Program-made: the position numbers and the translations under genes | Shown: piece by piece, positions 8,684 to 17,356 of the stretch | Layout of the letters: each line of letters starts with the position of its first letter | Position numbering within the stretch: position 1 is the first letter of the stretch | The notes under the pieces: generated by a model | Databases searched by the model: none | What the model saw: only the letters and a program-made list of their open reading frames with translations | Told to the model about the DNA's origin: nothing | NCBI GenBank assembly: GCA_036558005.1 | Contig: DATBGO010000139.1 | Location: forward strand, 45,118-109,117 | DNA from: DATBGO01 sp036558005 | GTDB taxonomy: Bacteria; Actinomycetota; Actinomycetes; Streptosporangiales; Streptosporangiaceae | DNA length: 64,000 nucleotides | Direction of reading: 5' to 3'

Positions 8684-9479
8684 CCCGGGGCGGCCCGGGG
8701 CCGGGCTGCTGGCCTGGCTGGACGGGCCGCCCGGCGCGCCGGTGCTGGTGCTCGGCAACTCGCTGGGCACCTCGCGGGAGGTGTGGGAACCGCAGGTGCC
8801 CGTCCTGCGGCGGCACTTCAGGCTGCTGCGCTACGAGCTGCCAGGGCACGGCAGCGCGGCCGGCGGCTGGTCGCCGGGCCCGCCAGGGCCGTACACGGTC
8901 AGCGGGCTGGGCCGCCAGGTGCTCGCGCTGCTCGACGCCCGCGGCCTGGACCGGGTGCTGTACGCCGGGATATCGCTCGGCGGCATGATCGGGATGTGGC
9001 TGGCGGCGAACGCGCCAGAGCGGGTGGCCGGGCTCGGCCTGTGCTGCACCTCCGCCTACCTGCCGCCGGCCTCGGGCTGGGCGGACCGGGCGGCGCTGGT
9101 GCGGGCCAGCGGGCTGGCGCCGGTCATCGAGGCCTCGCTGCAGCGCTGGTTCCCCGGCCGCTGGCTGGACCGGAACCCGGCGCAGGCGCAGCGGTTCAGC
9201 GCGATGCTGGCCGGCATCGAGCCGGAAGGGTACGCCGGCTGCTGCGAGGCGATCGGGTCGATGGACCTGCGCGGCTCGCTCGCCGCGATCGCGGCGCCGA
9301 CGCTGGTCATCGCCGGCGCCGGCGATCCGGCCACGCCGCCGTCGCACGGCGCGGCGATCGCGGCCGGCATCCCCGGCGCGGCCCTGCGGGTGGTGTCCGG
9401 CGCATCGCACCTGGCCAGCGTGTCCGCGGCGGCCGAGGTGACCGCCCGGCTGCTGGCGCACCTGGGGCCGCGGACCTGA
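8676..9479 (+). CDS. pcaD: 3-oxoadipate enol-lactonase
   Basis: A 267-residue alpha/beta hydrolase that opens 3-oxoadipate enol-lactone to 3-oxoadipate. Seen are the oxyanion-hole strand LVLGNSLGTS, the nucleophile elbow GISLGGM, the acid in GAGDPATPP and the catalytic His in GASHLAS. The ATG at 8676 lies inside the end of pcaG; a TTG one codon earlier is less likely. It ends the forward pca run. It is a stand-alone enzyme, not the PcaL fusion common in Streptomyces and Rhodococcus. Confidence 0.88.
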   Translation: MSDPGRPGAGLLAWLDGPPGAPVLVLGNSLGTSREVWEPQVPVLRRHFRLLRYELPGHGSAAGGWSPGPPGPYTVSGLGRQVLALLDARGLDRVLYAGISLGGMIGMWLAANAPERVAGLGLCCTSAYLPPASGWADRAALVRASGLAPVIEASLQRWFPGRWLDRNPAQAQRFSAMLAGIEPEGYAGCCEAIGSMDLRGSLAAIAAPTLVIAGAGDPATPPSHGAAIAAGIPGAALRVVSGASHLASVSAAAEVTARLLAHLGPRT

Positions 9480-9505
9480 CCGCCAGGCTGGTGCCGCAGC
9501 GCCCG

Positions 9506-9520
9506 GCCGGCTCAGCCGGC
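9506..9520. terminator. Hairpin between convergent pcaD and CoA-transferase genes
   Basis: A perfect 7-nt inverted repeat (GCCGGCT / AGCCGGC) around one central base, partly overlapping the CoA-transferase stop. It lacks a T tract, as is usual in such GC-rich genomes. Confidence 0.4.
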
Positions 9521-10678
9521 GGTGGCCCCCGGCGCGGGCGGCGGCCGGCTGGCGGCCAGCTCGGCGAGGATGCTCGCGGTGTGCTGGCCGAGGGCGGGGA
9601 CGGCGCCGATGGGCCGCTCCCTGCCGTGCACGCTCACCGGCGGCAGCAGCGCCCGGACCGGCCCGCCGGGGGAGTCCGCCTCGCGCCAGCGGTCCCTGGC
9701 GGCCAGCTGCGGGTGGCCGCCGAATTCGGCCGGGGTGCGCAGCCGCGCGCAGGCGATCCCGGCCGCGTCCAGCCGCGCGACCAGCTCGGCGGCCGGCAGC
9801 TGCCCGAACGCCTCTTCGATGATCGCGGTCAGCTCGCCGTCGTGGGCGACCCGGCCGGTGTTGGTGCGGAACCGCTGGTCGGCGGCCAGTCCGGGCCGGG
9901 CCAGGACCTGCTCGCACAGCACGGCCCACTCGCGCTCGTTCTGCACCCCGAGGAAGACCTGCCCGTCAGCCGCGGCGTAGGGCCCGTACGGGGAGATCGA
10001 GGCGTGCCTGGCGCCGGTGCGGGCGGCGGGCCTGCCGCCGTAGACGCTGTAGTAGTACGGCTGGCTCATCCACTCGCCGAGCGCGTCCAGCATGGCGACG
10101 TCGAAGCTGCTGCCCTGGCCGGTCCGCTCCCGCTCGTAGAGCGCGGCGAGCACGCCGCTGTAGGCGTACATGCCCGCCGCGATGTCGGCGACGGAGATGC
10201 CCGCCTTGGCCGGCTCACCCGGGCTCCCGGTCACCGACAGCAGCCCGGCCTCGCACTGGACCAGCAGGTCGTAGGCCTTCTTGTGGCGGTAAGGGCCGGA
10301 GGAGCCGTACCCGGAGATCGAGCAGCAGATCAGCCGCGGGTGCGCGGCCCGCAGCTGCCCGGGGCTGAGCCCGAGCCGGTCCGCGGCGCCGGGCGCAAGA
10401 TTTTGCACGAAGACGTCGGCCCTGGCCAGCAGGGCGGCCAGCACCGCCAGGCCGTCGCTGGTCTTGAGGTCCAGCTCGATGGACTCCTTGCCCCGGTTGA
10501 GCCAGACGAAGTAGCTGGCCTGGCCGTGCACGCAGCGGTCGTAGCCGCGGGCGAAATCGCCGCCGGGGCGCTCCACCTTGATCACCCGCGCGCCCAGGTC
10601 GGCGAGCTGGCGGGTGGCGAACGGCGCCGCCACCGCCTGCTCCAGTGCGACCACGGTCACGCCGTCGAGCCCGAGCAT
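9512..10678 (-). CDS. CaiB/BaiF-type (class III) CoA-transferase
   Basis: A 388-residue class III CoA-transferase. The start matches the family: VVALEQAVAAPFATRQLADLGA, then VIKVERPGGDFARGYD, with the catalytic Asp expected in the DLKTSDGLAVLAAL / DVFVQNLAPGAADRLG region. The GYGSSGPY segment is also conserved. Such enzymes swap CoA between carboxylic acids; the substrate is not predictable here. The ATG at 10678 is chosen because homology starts there, although the frame is open far upstream. It is the third gene of a reverse-strand cassette, after the E1 fusion and PrpD genes. Confidence 0.85.
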   Translation of the reverse strand: MLGLDGVTVVALEQAVAAPFATRQLADLGARVIKVERPGGDFARGYDRCVHGQASYFVWLNRGKESIELDLKTSDGLAVLAALLARADVFVQNLAPGAADRLGLSPGQLRAAHPRLICCSISGYGSSGPYRHKKAYDLLVQCEAGLLSVTGSPGEPAKAGISVADIAAGMYAYSGVLAALYERERTGQGSSFDVAMLDALGEWMSQPYYYSVYGGRPAARTGARHASISPYGPYAAADGQVFLGVQNEREWAVLCEQVLARPGLAADQRFRTNTGRVAHDGELTAIIEEAFGQLPAAELVARLDAAGIACARLRTPAEFGGHPQLAARDRWREADSPGGPVRALLPPVSVHGRERPIGAVPALGQHTASILAELAASRPPPAPGATAG

Positions 10679-10700
10679 GCCGCCATCCCTCCTCCGCCGG

Positions 10701-11915
10701 TCAGCCCGCGGCCGCGGGCGGCGCGGGCAGGAACCGGCGCAGCACCCCGGCCGCGTCCGGCCAGCGCCACGACGCCGGGTCGGTGTCCAGTCCGCTGACG
10801 CAGTCCGCGAGCTTCGCGGCCAGCTGCCCGGCGGTGGCCGGGCGGGCCGGCGACCCGGGCGGGAACCGCTGCGCCACCCCGAGCACCGCGCCGTCACTGG
10901 TGTGGATCTCCGCCTCCAGCCTGCCGTCGAGCAGCCAGCTGCCGCCCGGCTCCGCGCTGACCTCCACCAGCGCGGTGAGCCGCCGGGCTGCCTCCCGCGC
11001 GACCGCGGCGTCGGTGAAGCTGGCGAAGCCCTGATGGCGGTCCAGCACCGCCGCCGCCACCCCGTACTCCAGGCTGAACTTCCCCTCCAGCCCCGAGCCT
11101 GGCCGGTGGTGAATCAGCGGCACCAGGGTCGCCTCCGGGGTGCGCAGCACGATCCGGGTGACCCGGGCCGGGTCGATCTGGCCGGCCGCGACCGCGGCGA
11201 CCGCGCTGATCGGCCGCTGCAGGGCGTAACAGCACGGGTAGGTCTTGATCGCCAGCCCGCCGGGCACCGCGGGGCCGTCCAGGCTGACTGCGGCCGGGTC
11301 GCCGCCGACCAGCGTGAGCCAGGCGTCCAGGGCGGCCGGGTCGGCGCGCGCGCCCGCGGCGGCCAGCGTGGCGGCCCGCAGCCCGGCCTCGACCGCGAAG
11401 CCCACCTGCAGCGACTTGGCGTCGGTGCCGAAGGAGCGCTGCACCCCGCCGGCCGCGGGGACGGCCAGCGCGATCGCGGTGGCGAGCTGGCCGGGATCCA
11501 GGCCGAGGGCGACGCCGGCCGCGGCGGCCGCGGCCGGCGCCCCGGCGGTGCAGGTGGCGTGCCAGCCCGCCGAGTAGTGCGGCCAGCCCAGGGCGGTGCC
11601 CAGCCGGGCCATCAGGCCGGCCCCGGCCAGGTAGGCCCGGGCGCCGCCGTCGGCCGCCAGCGCCGCGGGCACGCACACCGCGCTGATGTGCGTGGTCGAG
11701 GGAACGTGCAGGTCATCGAAGTCCAGCACGTGCGCGGCGACCGCCCAGCGGGCCGCCTCGGTCAGGCCGCCGGCCAGCGCCGTCACCCGGTGCTCGCGGG
11801 CCGCGAGCGCCACGGCCGTGGTGTCCAGCAGCGACCGGTCCGCCAGGGCCAGGTCATCGCGGCTGGGCCGCAGGCCGCAGGCCCACTCGGCGAGCCGGCT
11901 GGCGGCCGGGGTCAC
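10701..11915 (-). CDS. MmgE/PrpD family protein
   Basis: A 404-residue member of the family of 2-methylcitrate dehydratase, cis-aconitate decarboxylase and iminodisuccinate epimerase. Family segments include DTTAVALAAREH near the start, the HVLDFDDLH motif, TGAGLMARLG-type helices, and KTYPCCYALQRPISA in the middle. The GTG start overlaps the stop of the E1 fusion (GTGA), so the two are co-translated. It is somewhat shorter than the 450-480 residues of classical PrpD. Its role is best inferred from its partners, a CoA-transferase and a 2-oxoacid dehydrogenase, which suggests catabolism of a small di- or tricarboxylic acid. Confidence 0.8.
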   Translation of the reverse strand: MTPAASRLAEWACGLRPSRDDLALADRSLLDTTAVALAAREHRVTALAGGLTEAARWAVAAHVLDFDDLHVPSTTHISAVCVPAALAADGGARAYLAGAGLMARLGTALGWPHYSAGWHATCTAGAPAAAAAAGVALGLDPGQLATAIALAVPAAGGVQRSFGTDAKSLQVGFAVEAGLRAATLAAAGARADPAALDAWLTLVGGDPAAVSLDGPAVPGGLAIKTYPCCYALQRPISAVAAVAAGQIDPARVTRIVLRTPEATLVPLIHHRPGSGLEGKFSLEYGVAAAVLDRHQGFASFTDAAVAREAARRLTALVEVSAEPGGSWLLDGRLEAEIHTSDGAVLGVAQRFPPGSPARPATAGQLAAKLADCVSGLDTDPASWRWPDAAGVLRRFLPAPPAAAG

Positions 11916-14239
11916 CGGTCCGCCCGGCTGGCCGGCTGGCCGTCCTGGCCGTCCACAAGCTCACGGGCGGCCGCCTCGATGGCCTGGCTCGACAGCAGCA
12001 CCGTGGCCGCGGCGTCGCCCAGCGGGATGAAGCTGTCCTCGCTGGTCACCCGCGCGATGCGGCCGTCGAAGCCGGCGTCGGTGAGCGCGGCGATGACGCC
12101 TTCGGACACCCCGCCGCTGCGCCGCGTCTCGTCGGCCACCAGGACCTGGCCGGTGATCGCGGCCTCCCGCCGGATGTCGGCGGCCGGCAGCGGCGCGAGC
12201 CAGCGAAGGTCCAGCACCCGGCAGCCGATCCCGTCCGCGGCCAGGCTGGCCGCGGCGCGCAGGCTCAGCAGCAGGCCGTTGCCGAAGGTGATGATGGTCA
12301 GGTCGGTCCCGCTGCCGTGCCGCCGGGCCCGGCCGACAGGGACGTGCGCCGCCGCCCACCGCGACGGCGGCTGATAGGGCTCCAGCCAGCCGCTGTCCCC
12401 CGCGGCCAGGGCATCGCGCTGGTGATAAAGCGCGATCGGCTCCAGGAACACGCACACGCTGCCGTCCTGCGCCGCGGCGGCCAGGCAGGTGCGCAGCATC
12501 GCGGCCGCGTCGGCCGGCCGGGCCGGGCAGGCGACGATCAGGCCGGGGATGTCGCGCAGCGCCGCCACCGCGTTGTCGTTATGGAAATGGCCGCCGAAGC
12601 CCTGCTGGTAGCTCAGGCCCGCGATCCGCACCACCATCGGGTTGCGGTACTGCCCGGCGGAGAAGAACGACAGCGTGGCCGCCTCGCCGCGGATCTGGTC
12701 GGCGGCGTTGTGCAGGTAGGCCAGGTACTGGATCTCCGGGACCGGCAGCAGGCCGGCCAGGCCCGCGCCGAGCGCCAGGCCGAGGATCGACTGCTCGTCC
12801 AGCAGCGTGTCGAACACCCGCCCGGCGCCGAACCTGGCGGCCAGCCCCCTGGTGACGCCGTAGACGCCGCCCTTGCGGGCCACGTCCTCGCCGAAGACCA
12901 GCAGCTGCCCGGCGCCCTGTCCGGTCGCGGCGAGCGCGTCGGCCAGGGTGGCGTTGATGGCCTGGGCGAGGGTCAGCGGGCCCTCCTCCTCGGGCAGCCG
13001 GCCGCCGAACGCCCGGCGCCGGATGTCAGCCCCGGCGGCCCGGCAGGCGGCCGCGGCCACCGCGGTCGGCGACCGCGGGGCGAGCGGCGCCATCACCTCG
13101 CTGGCGCTGCTGAGCCGGGGCGAGCCTGCCACCTCGGCGGCCATCGCCCGGACCCGGTCCCTGGCCGCCTCGTACCGGTCCAGCACCTCGCCGGGGGTCA
13201 GCAGCCCGGCGCCGACCAGCAGCCGCGCGGTGCCGGCCAGCGGGTCACGGTCCAGGTCGGCGGCCAGCTCGGCCTTGGCCCGGTAGCCGGACTCGACGTC
13301 GGAGCCCGCGTGCCCGCCGATCCGGATCACCGACAGGTGCAAGAACGCCGGCGCCCGGCGGGCCCGCACCCAGTCCGCGGCCGCCAGCGCGGTGTCATAC
13401 ACCTGCGCCAGGTCCGCGCCGTCGGCGTGGAAGTAACGCACCCCCGGCCGGCCGGACTGGGCCGCCGCCACCCAGCCCGGCGGGGTCCGCACGCTGATGC
13501 CCAGGCCGTTGTCCTCGCAGATCAGCAGCAGCGGCAGCGGCAGCCCCTGGTAGCTGCAGTAGGCGGCGGTGTTGAGCGCTCCCGCGGCGGTGGAGTGGTT
13601 GACCGAGGCGTCGCCGAAGCTGCAGGCCACCACCGCGTCGGCCGGCCAGGGCGCGGGCGCGCCCAGCTTCGCCGCGCGGGCCAGGCCGAACGCCAGGCCG
13701 ACCGCGCGCGGCAGGTGCGAGGCGATCGTCGAGGTCTGCGGGATCACGTTCAGCGCCCGGTTGCCGAACACCTTGTGCCGCCCGCCGGCGATCGGCTCCT
13801 CGGCGGCCGCCACCAGGCCCAGCAGCACGTCCCTGATCCCGTCCGCGCCCGCCCCGGCCTGGCCGGCCCTGGCCAGGTAGAACGCGCCCGAGCGGTAGTG
13901 CAGCAGGGCAGGGTCGGTCAGCCGCAGGGCCGCCGCGACGCCCGCGTTGCCCTCGTGGCCGGCCGAGCCGATGGTGTAGAAGCTGGCCCCGCGGGCGCGC
14001 AGCCAGCGCGCGGCCGCGTCCAGGTGGCGGCTGGCCAGCTGGGCCTCGAACAGCGCCAGGCAGCGGTCCGGGTCGAGCCCGGACCCGGCCAGGCCGCCGC
14101 CGCCCGGCAGCCGCCCGGCGGCCTGGCCGTCGCCGGCCGGCCGCAGGTCCCGCACGGCCGCGAGGAAATGCTGTTCGGCCGGGTCCTGGCCGGGCTCGGG
14201 CCGCTGCCAGGCCCGCGGGCTCGACGAGAGGGCGCTCAT
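11912..14239 (-). CDS. Fused E1 alpha/beta 2-oxoacid dehydrogenase component
   Basis: A 775-residue single chain holding both halves of a thiamin-diphosphate E1. Residues about 60-375 are alpha-like with the ThDP/Mg motif GDASVN (209-214) and a CEDNGLGIS strand. Residues about 420-770 are beta-like with GEDVARKGGVYGVT, DEQSILGLALG, and the C-terminal transketolase domain (DETRRSGG). In most bacteria these are separate pdhA/bkdA and pdhB/bkdB genes. No lipoyl E2 is adjacent; the nearest is sucB at 48942. A TACGGT 6 nt before the ATG suggests leaderless transcription. The substrate is probably a 2-oxoacid of unknown identity. Confidence 0.85.
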   Translation of the reverse strand: MSALSSSPRAWQRPEPGQDPAEQHFLAAVRDLRPAGDGQAAGRLPGGGGLAGSGLDPDRCLALFEAQLASRHLDAAARWLRARGASFYTIGSAGHEGNAGVAAALRLTDPALLHYRSGAFYLARAGQAGAGADGIRDVLLGLVAAAEEPIAGGRHKVFGNRALNVIPQTSTIASHLPRAVGLAFGLARAAKLGAPAPWPADAVVACSFGDASVNHSTAAGALNTAAYCSYQGLPLPLLLICEDNGLGISVRTPPGWVAAAQSGRPGVRYFHADGADLAQVYDTALAAADWVRARRAPAFLHLSVIRIGGHAGSDVESGYRAKAELAADLDRDPLAGTARLLVGAGLLTPGEVLDRYEAARDRVRAMAAEVAGSPRLSSASEVMAPLAPRSPTAVAAAACRAAGADIRRRAFGGRLPEEEGPLTLAQAINATLADALAATGQGAGQLLVFGEDVARKGGVYGVTRGLAARFGAGRVFDTLLDEQSILGLALGAGLAGLLPVPEIQYLAYLHNAADQIRGEAATLSFFSAGQYRNPMVVRIAGLSYQQGFGGHFHNDNAVAALRDIPGLIVACPARPADAAAMLRTCLAAAAQDGSVCVFLEPIALYHQRDALAAGDSGWLEPYQPPSRWAAAHVPVGRARRHGSGTDLTIITFGNGLLLSLRAAASLAADGIGCRVLDLRWLAPLPAADIRREAAITGQVLVADETRRSGGVSEGVIAALTDAGFDGRIARVTSEDSFIPLGDAAATVLLSSQAIEAAARELVDGQDGQPASRADR

Positions 14240-14245
14240 GCCTTG

Positions 14246-14251
14246 ACCGTA
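14246..14251 (-). promoter_or_regulatory. Putative leaderless -10 element of the E1-PrpD-CoA-transferase cassette
   Basis: TACGGT on the reverse strand, 6 nt before the ATG at 14239, with no ribosome site between. Confidence 0.45.
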
Positions 14252-14331
14252 ACGGGCCGCCGGGCGAACGGCACCTGGCAGGTTTCATCCGCCCGATGCA
14301 ACCGCTGCCGTCCCCGGTGCGTCTGACCGGC

Positions 14332-15618
14332 ATGAGAATCCCGCTCCTGGCCGTGGCCAGCGCCGCCATGGCCGCGGCGCTGGCAGCGGGCTGCGCCAGC
14401 GCGCCCGGCACCGCGCGCCCGCCCGGTCACGGCCTCATCACCCGGGGGGTGGCGGCCAGGGAGCCCGCCGCCGACCCGCGCCCGTACGGCGCCGCCGACG
14501 CCGCGTTCGGGCTTGACCTGCTCGCCGCCTGGTGCCGGGCGCAGCCCCGGTCCAGCTTCGTGTTCTCCCCGGCCAGCCTGGCCAGCGGGCTCGGCATGGC
14601 CTACCTGGGCGCGGGCGGCAGCACCGCGCGGGCGATCGGGCGGGTGCTGCACCTGCCCGCGGCCGGCGGGCAGCGGCTGGCGGCCGGGCTGCAGGCCAGG
14701 ACGGCCGCGCTGGGCGGCCTGGACGGCCCGGGCGTCACGGTGGCAGGCGCCGACCAGGTATGGGCCGATCCGTCCCTGGTCACCCGGCGCGGCTTCCTCG
14801 ACGCGGTCGCCACCGGCTATCGCGCCGGGGTCGCCAGCGTGCCGCTGCTGACCCGGCCCGACCAGGCGACCAGCCAGATCAACACGGCCATCGCGGCCGC
14901 CACCAGGGGGCAGATCCCGCGGCTGCTGGCGCCCGGCTCGCTGGCTGGCACCGGCTGGGTGCTGACCGACGCGCTGTACCTGCGGGCCGGGTGGGAGATG
15001 CCGTTCGACTCCCGCGCGACCGCCCCCGGGCCGTTCACCACCGCGTCCGGGCAGGTCGTCAGCGCCAGGTACCTGCACGGGGGCAACTTCAGGTATGTCA
15101 GGGCGGACGGCTGGACCGCGGTCGCGATTCCCTACCGCGGCGGCAAGCTGACCATGCTGGCGCTGCTGCCCGGATCCGGCCGGGGGAGCTGCCCGGCGCT
15201 CAGCCCGGCCACGCTCGGCGCGGTCACCGGCAGGCTGGCGGCGCACGGGCCGGCCGGCCGCGGGGCCGGCCAGGGACGTGCCGAGATCGCGCTGCCGAAG
15301 GTCAGCCTCAGGACCAAGCTGGACATGAACGGCCTGCTCAGCTCGCTGGGCATGGGCGTGGCGTTCAGCCCGGGCGGCGCTGACTTCAGCCGGCTGTCGC
15401 CGCAGGCCTGCTGCATCAAGCTGGTGCGGCACGCGGCCACCCTGAAGGTCACCGAGAAGGGCACCCTGGCCAGCGCCGCGACCGCGGTCGGGCTGATGCC
15501 GACCTCGGCGCAGGCGCCCTCGCCCGCGATCACGTTCGACCGGCCGTACCTGATGCTGATCACCGACACCGCCACCGGGGAGCCGCTTTTCGCCGCCCGG
15601 GTGGCCGATCCGCTGTGA
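14332..15618 (+). CDS. Exported serpin with near-lipobox (probable lipoprotein)
   Basis: A 428-residue serpin. A signal peptide ends in ALAAGC at residue 21, close to a lipobox but with Ala at -3. The serpin fold is recognised from FSPASLASGLGMAYLG, LTDALYLRAGWEMPF and FDRPYLMLITD. The reactive-centre hinge EKGTLASAAT follows the inhibitory pattern (small residues P15-P9). Counting from P17 Glu places P1-P1' at Thr-Ser within MPTS, aligned with IPMS of alpha-1-antitrypsin. It would inhibit a serine protease at the outer cell surface. An in-frame ATG at 14296 is an alternative start; neither has a clear ribosome site. Confidence 0.87.
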   Translation: MRIPLLAVASAAMAAALAAGCASAPGTARPPGHGLITRGVAAREPAADPRPYGAADAAFGLDLLAAWCRAQPRSSFVFSPASLASGLGMAYLGAGGSTARAIGRVLHLPAAGGQRLAAGLQARTAALGGLDGPGVTVAGADQVWADPSLVTRRGFLDAVATGYRAGVASVPLLTRPDQATSQINTAIAAATRGQIPRLLAPGSLAGTGWVLTDALYLRAGWEMPFDSRATAPGPFTTASGQVVSARYLHGGNFRYVRADGWTAVAIPYRGGKLTMLALLPGSGRGSCPALSPATLGAVTGRLAAHGPAGRGAGQGRAEIALPKVSLRTKLDMNGLLSSLGMGVAFSPGGADFSRLSPQACCIKLVRHAATLKVTEKGTLASAATAVGLMPTSAQAPSPAITFDRPYLMLITDTATGEPLFAARVADPL

Positions 15619-15659
15619 GAGGGTGAGCGAGGCACCGACCTCATGGCGAAGGAGACCCC

Positions 15660-16700
15660 ATGCTGCCCTGGTCCGCCGACCTGGCTGGTCAGCTCGACGA
15701 GCACGTGATCACCAGCGAACTGCTGCGCGGCAACCCGCTCGGCGACCCGCACGAGCGGCCGCTGTGGGTGTACCTGCCGCCGGGTTACCACGAGGATCAG
15801 GAGCGGCGGTACCCGGTGGCGTACGTGATCCAGGGCTACACCGGGCACGTGGTGATGTGGGCCAACCGGAATCCCTACCGGCAGCCGTTCACCGAGACCG
15901 CCGACGCGGTGTTCGCCAGCGGCGAGGCCCCGCCGGCCATCGTGGTCTACGTCGACGCGTGGACCAGGTACGGCGGCAGCCAGTTCGTCGACTCGCCCGG
16001 CACCGGCCGGTACCACTCCTACCTGTGCGAGGAGATCGTGCCGTGGGTGGACCAGCGGTACCGGACCAGGCCGGACCCGGCATACCGGGCGATCATGGGC
16101 AAGTCCAGCGGCGGGTTCGGCGCGATGATCACCCCGATGCTGCGCCCCGACCTGTTCGGGTCGCTCGCCACCCATGCCGGGGATGCCCTGTATGAGTACT
16201 GCTACGTCGCCGGCTTCGCGGGCGCCACCCGGCTGCTGCGCGACTACGACGGCGACATCTGGCGGTGGTGGGACGACTTCCAGTCCAGGATCTCCTTCAC
16301 CAAGGAGGCCGACCGGCACCTGCTGATGCTGCTGGGCGTCTCGGCCTGTTTCTCCGCCCGCGATGACGCCACCGTGGACCTGCCGTTCGACCCGCGCAGC
16401 GGGGTGCTCAGGCCGGAGGTCTGGCAGCGCTGGCTAGACTGGGACCCAGTCCGGATGGTGCCCAGGTACGCCGGCGCGCTGCGGTCGCTGCGGGCCATCT
16501 GGATCGACGCCGGAAACCGGGATGACTTCTACCTTGATCTCGGCGCCCAGGCGTTCCGCGATGCGCTGCGGCAGATCGGCGTCGCTGAGGACGTGATCCG
16601 GTACGAGATCTTCGACGGGACGCACGCAGCCATCGATTACCGGTACCCGCTGGCGCTGGCCTGGCTGTGCCAGCGAATGGACGGCGCGAAAGCAGACTGA
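15660..16700 (+). CDS. Esterase-D/enterochelin esterase-like alpha/beta hydrolase
   Basis: A 346-residue cytosolic-looking hydrolase of the putative esterase family (PF00756 type): a beta-strand start with PLWVYLPPGYHE, then YPVAYVIQG, the nucleophile elbow GKSSGGFGA, and a catalytic His near GTHAAIDYR. The ATG has AAGGAGA about 7 nt upstream. No signal peptide is visible. The family includes S-formylglutathione hydrolases, enterochelin esterases and mycolyltransferases, so the substrate is open. It follows the serpin gene by 41 nt and may share its transcript. Confidence 0.78.
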   Translation: MLPWSADLAGQLDEHVITSELLRGNPLGDPHERPLWVYLPPGYHEDQERRYPVAYVIQGYTGHVVMWANRNPYRQPFTETADAVFASGEAPPAIVVYVDAWTRYGGSQFVDSPGTGRYHSYLCEEIVPWVDQRYRTRPDPAYRAIMGKSSGGFGAMITPMLRPDLFGSLATHAGDALYEYCYVAGFAGATRLLRDYDGDIWRWWDDFQSRISFTKEADRHLLMLLGVSACFSARDDATVDLPFDPRSGVLRPEVWQRWLDWDPVRMVPRYAGALRSLRAIWIDAGNRDDFYLDLGAQAFRDALRQIGVAEDVIRYEIFDGTHAAIDYRYPLALAWLCQRMDGAKAD

Positions 16701-16772
16701 ACGAAACTGGCCGCCGCTCCGTGATCAGGTGTATAGCGAAACTTCCCATAGTGACGAAACGGAGTAAATGCG

Positions 16773-17351
16773 ATGCGTAGTCGATGGTGGGCGGTGTCTG
16801 GCGCCGCCGCCGCCGTGGTCCTCCTTGCCGCGTGCGGGAGCAGCGCGGCGGGCGGTTCCGGCAGCTCAGGCGGCTCCGGCTCGTCGTCGGGTGCTGCCTC
16901 ATCCTCGGGCTCTGGAGGTTCCAGCAGCTCGAGTTCGGCCGCCGGGATCAAGACCATGAAGGTGTCCGGCGGCACGGTGCTCGCGACAGCCCAGGGCAAG
17001 ACGATCTACTGGTTCGCGATTGACACCCCGAACAAGTCGAACTGCACGGACAGCGCATGCCTCCAGTACTGGCCGCCGCTGACCGGCAAGCCCAGCCCCG
17101 CCTCCGGCGCCAACCTGTCGGGCAAGTGGGGCACGATCACCCGTCCCGACGGCACCACCCAGGCCACTTACAACGGTCATCCGCTGTACACCTACGCGGC
17201 TGACCAGCCTGGCAAGGTCACCGGTAACGGGATCAACATCTCCGGCGGCCTGTGGTGGGCGCAGACCCCGAGCGGGGCCAAGCTCACCAGCAAGCCCGGG
17301 CCGTCTCCGTCGAGTTCCGGTGGCGGCGGTGGCGGTGGCTACGGCTACTGA
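16773..17351 (+). CDS. Lipoprotein with two YxFxxD-type repeats (PF03640/COG4315-like)
   Basis: A 192-residue lipoprotein: basic start, hydrophobic core and lipobox LLAAC at residue 21. A Ser/Gly linker (about 22-58) reaches the folded part, which holds two family repeats with aromatic-x-aromatic-x-x-Asp motifs, YWFAID and YTYAAD, each followed by a Trp-containing segment. A run of Gly ends in GYGY. The family is surface-exposed and of unknown function; haem or electron-transfer roles have been proposed for relatives but cannot be seen here. GGAG lies 8 nt before the ATG. Confidence 0.8.
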   Translation: MRSRWWAVSGAAAAVVLLAACGSSAAGGSGSSGGSGSSSGAASSSGSGGSSSSSSAAGIKTMKVSGGTVLATAQGKTIYWFAIDTPNKSNCTDSACLQYWPPLTGKPSPASGANLSGKWGTITRPDGTTQATYNGHPLYTYAADQPGKVTGNGINISGGLWWAQTPSGAKLTSKPGPSPSSSGGGGGGGYGY

Positions 17352-17356
17352 TCCAC

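Noticed and set aside
16702..16760. GlnR operator upstream of the lipoprotein gene
   Set aside because: GAAAC copies are present but no GTnAC-like a site occurs 6 nt before any of them.
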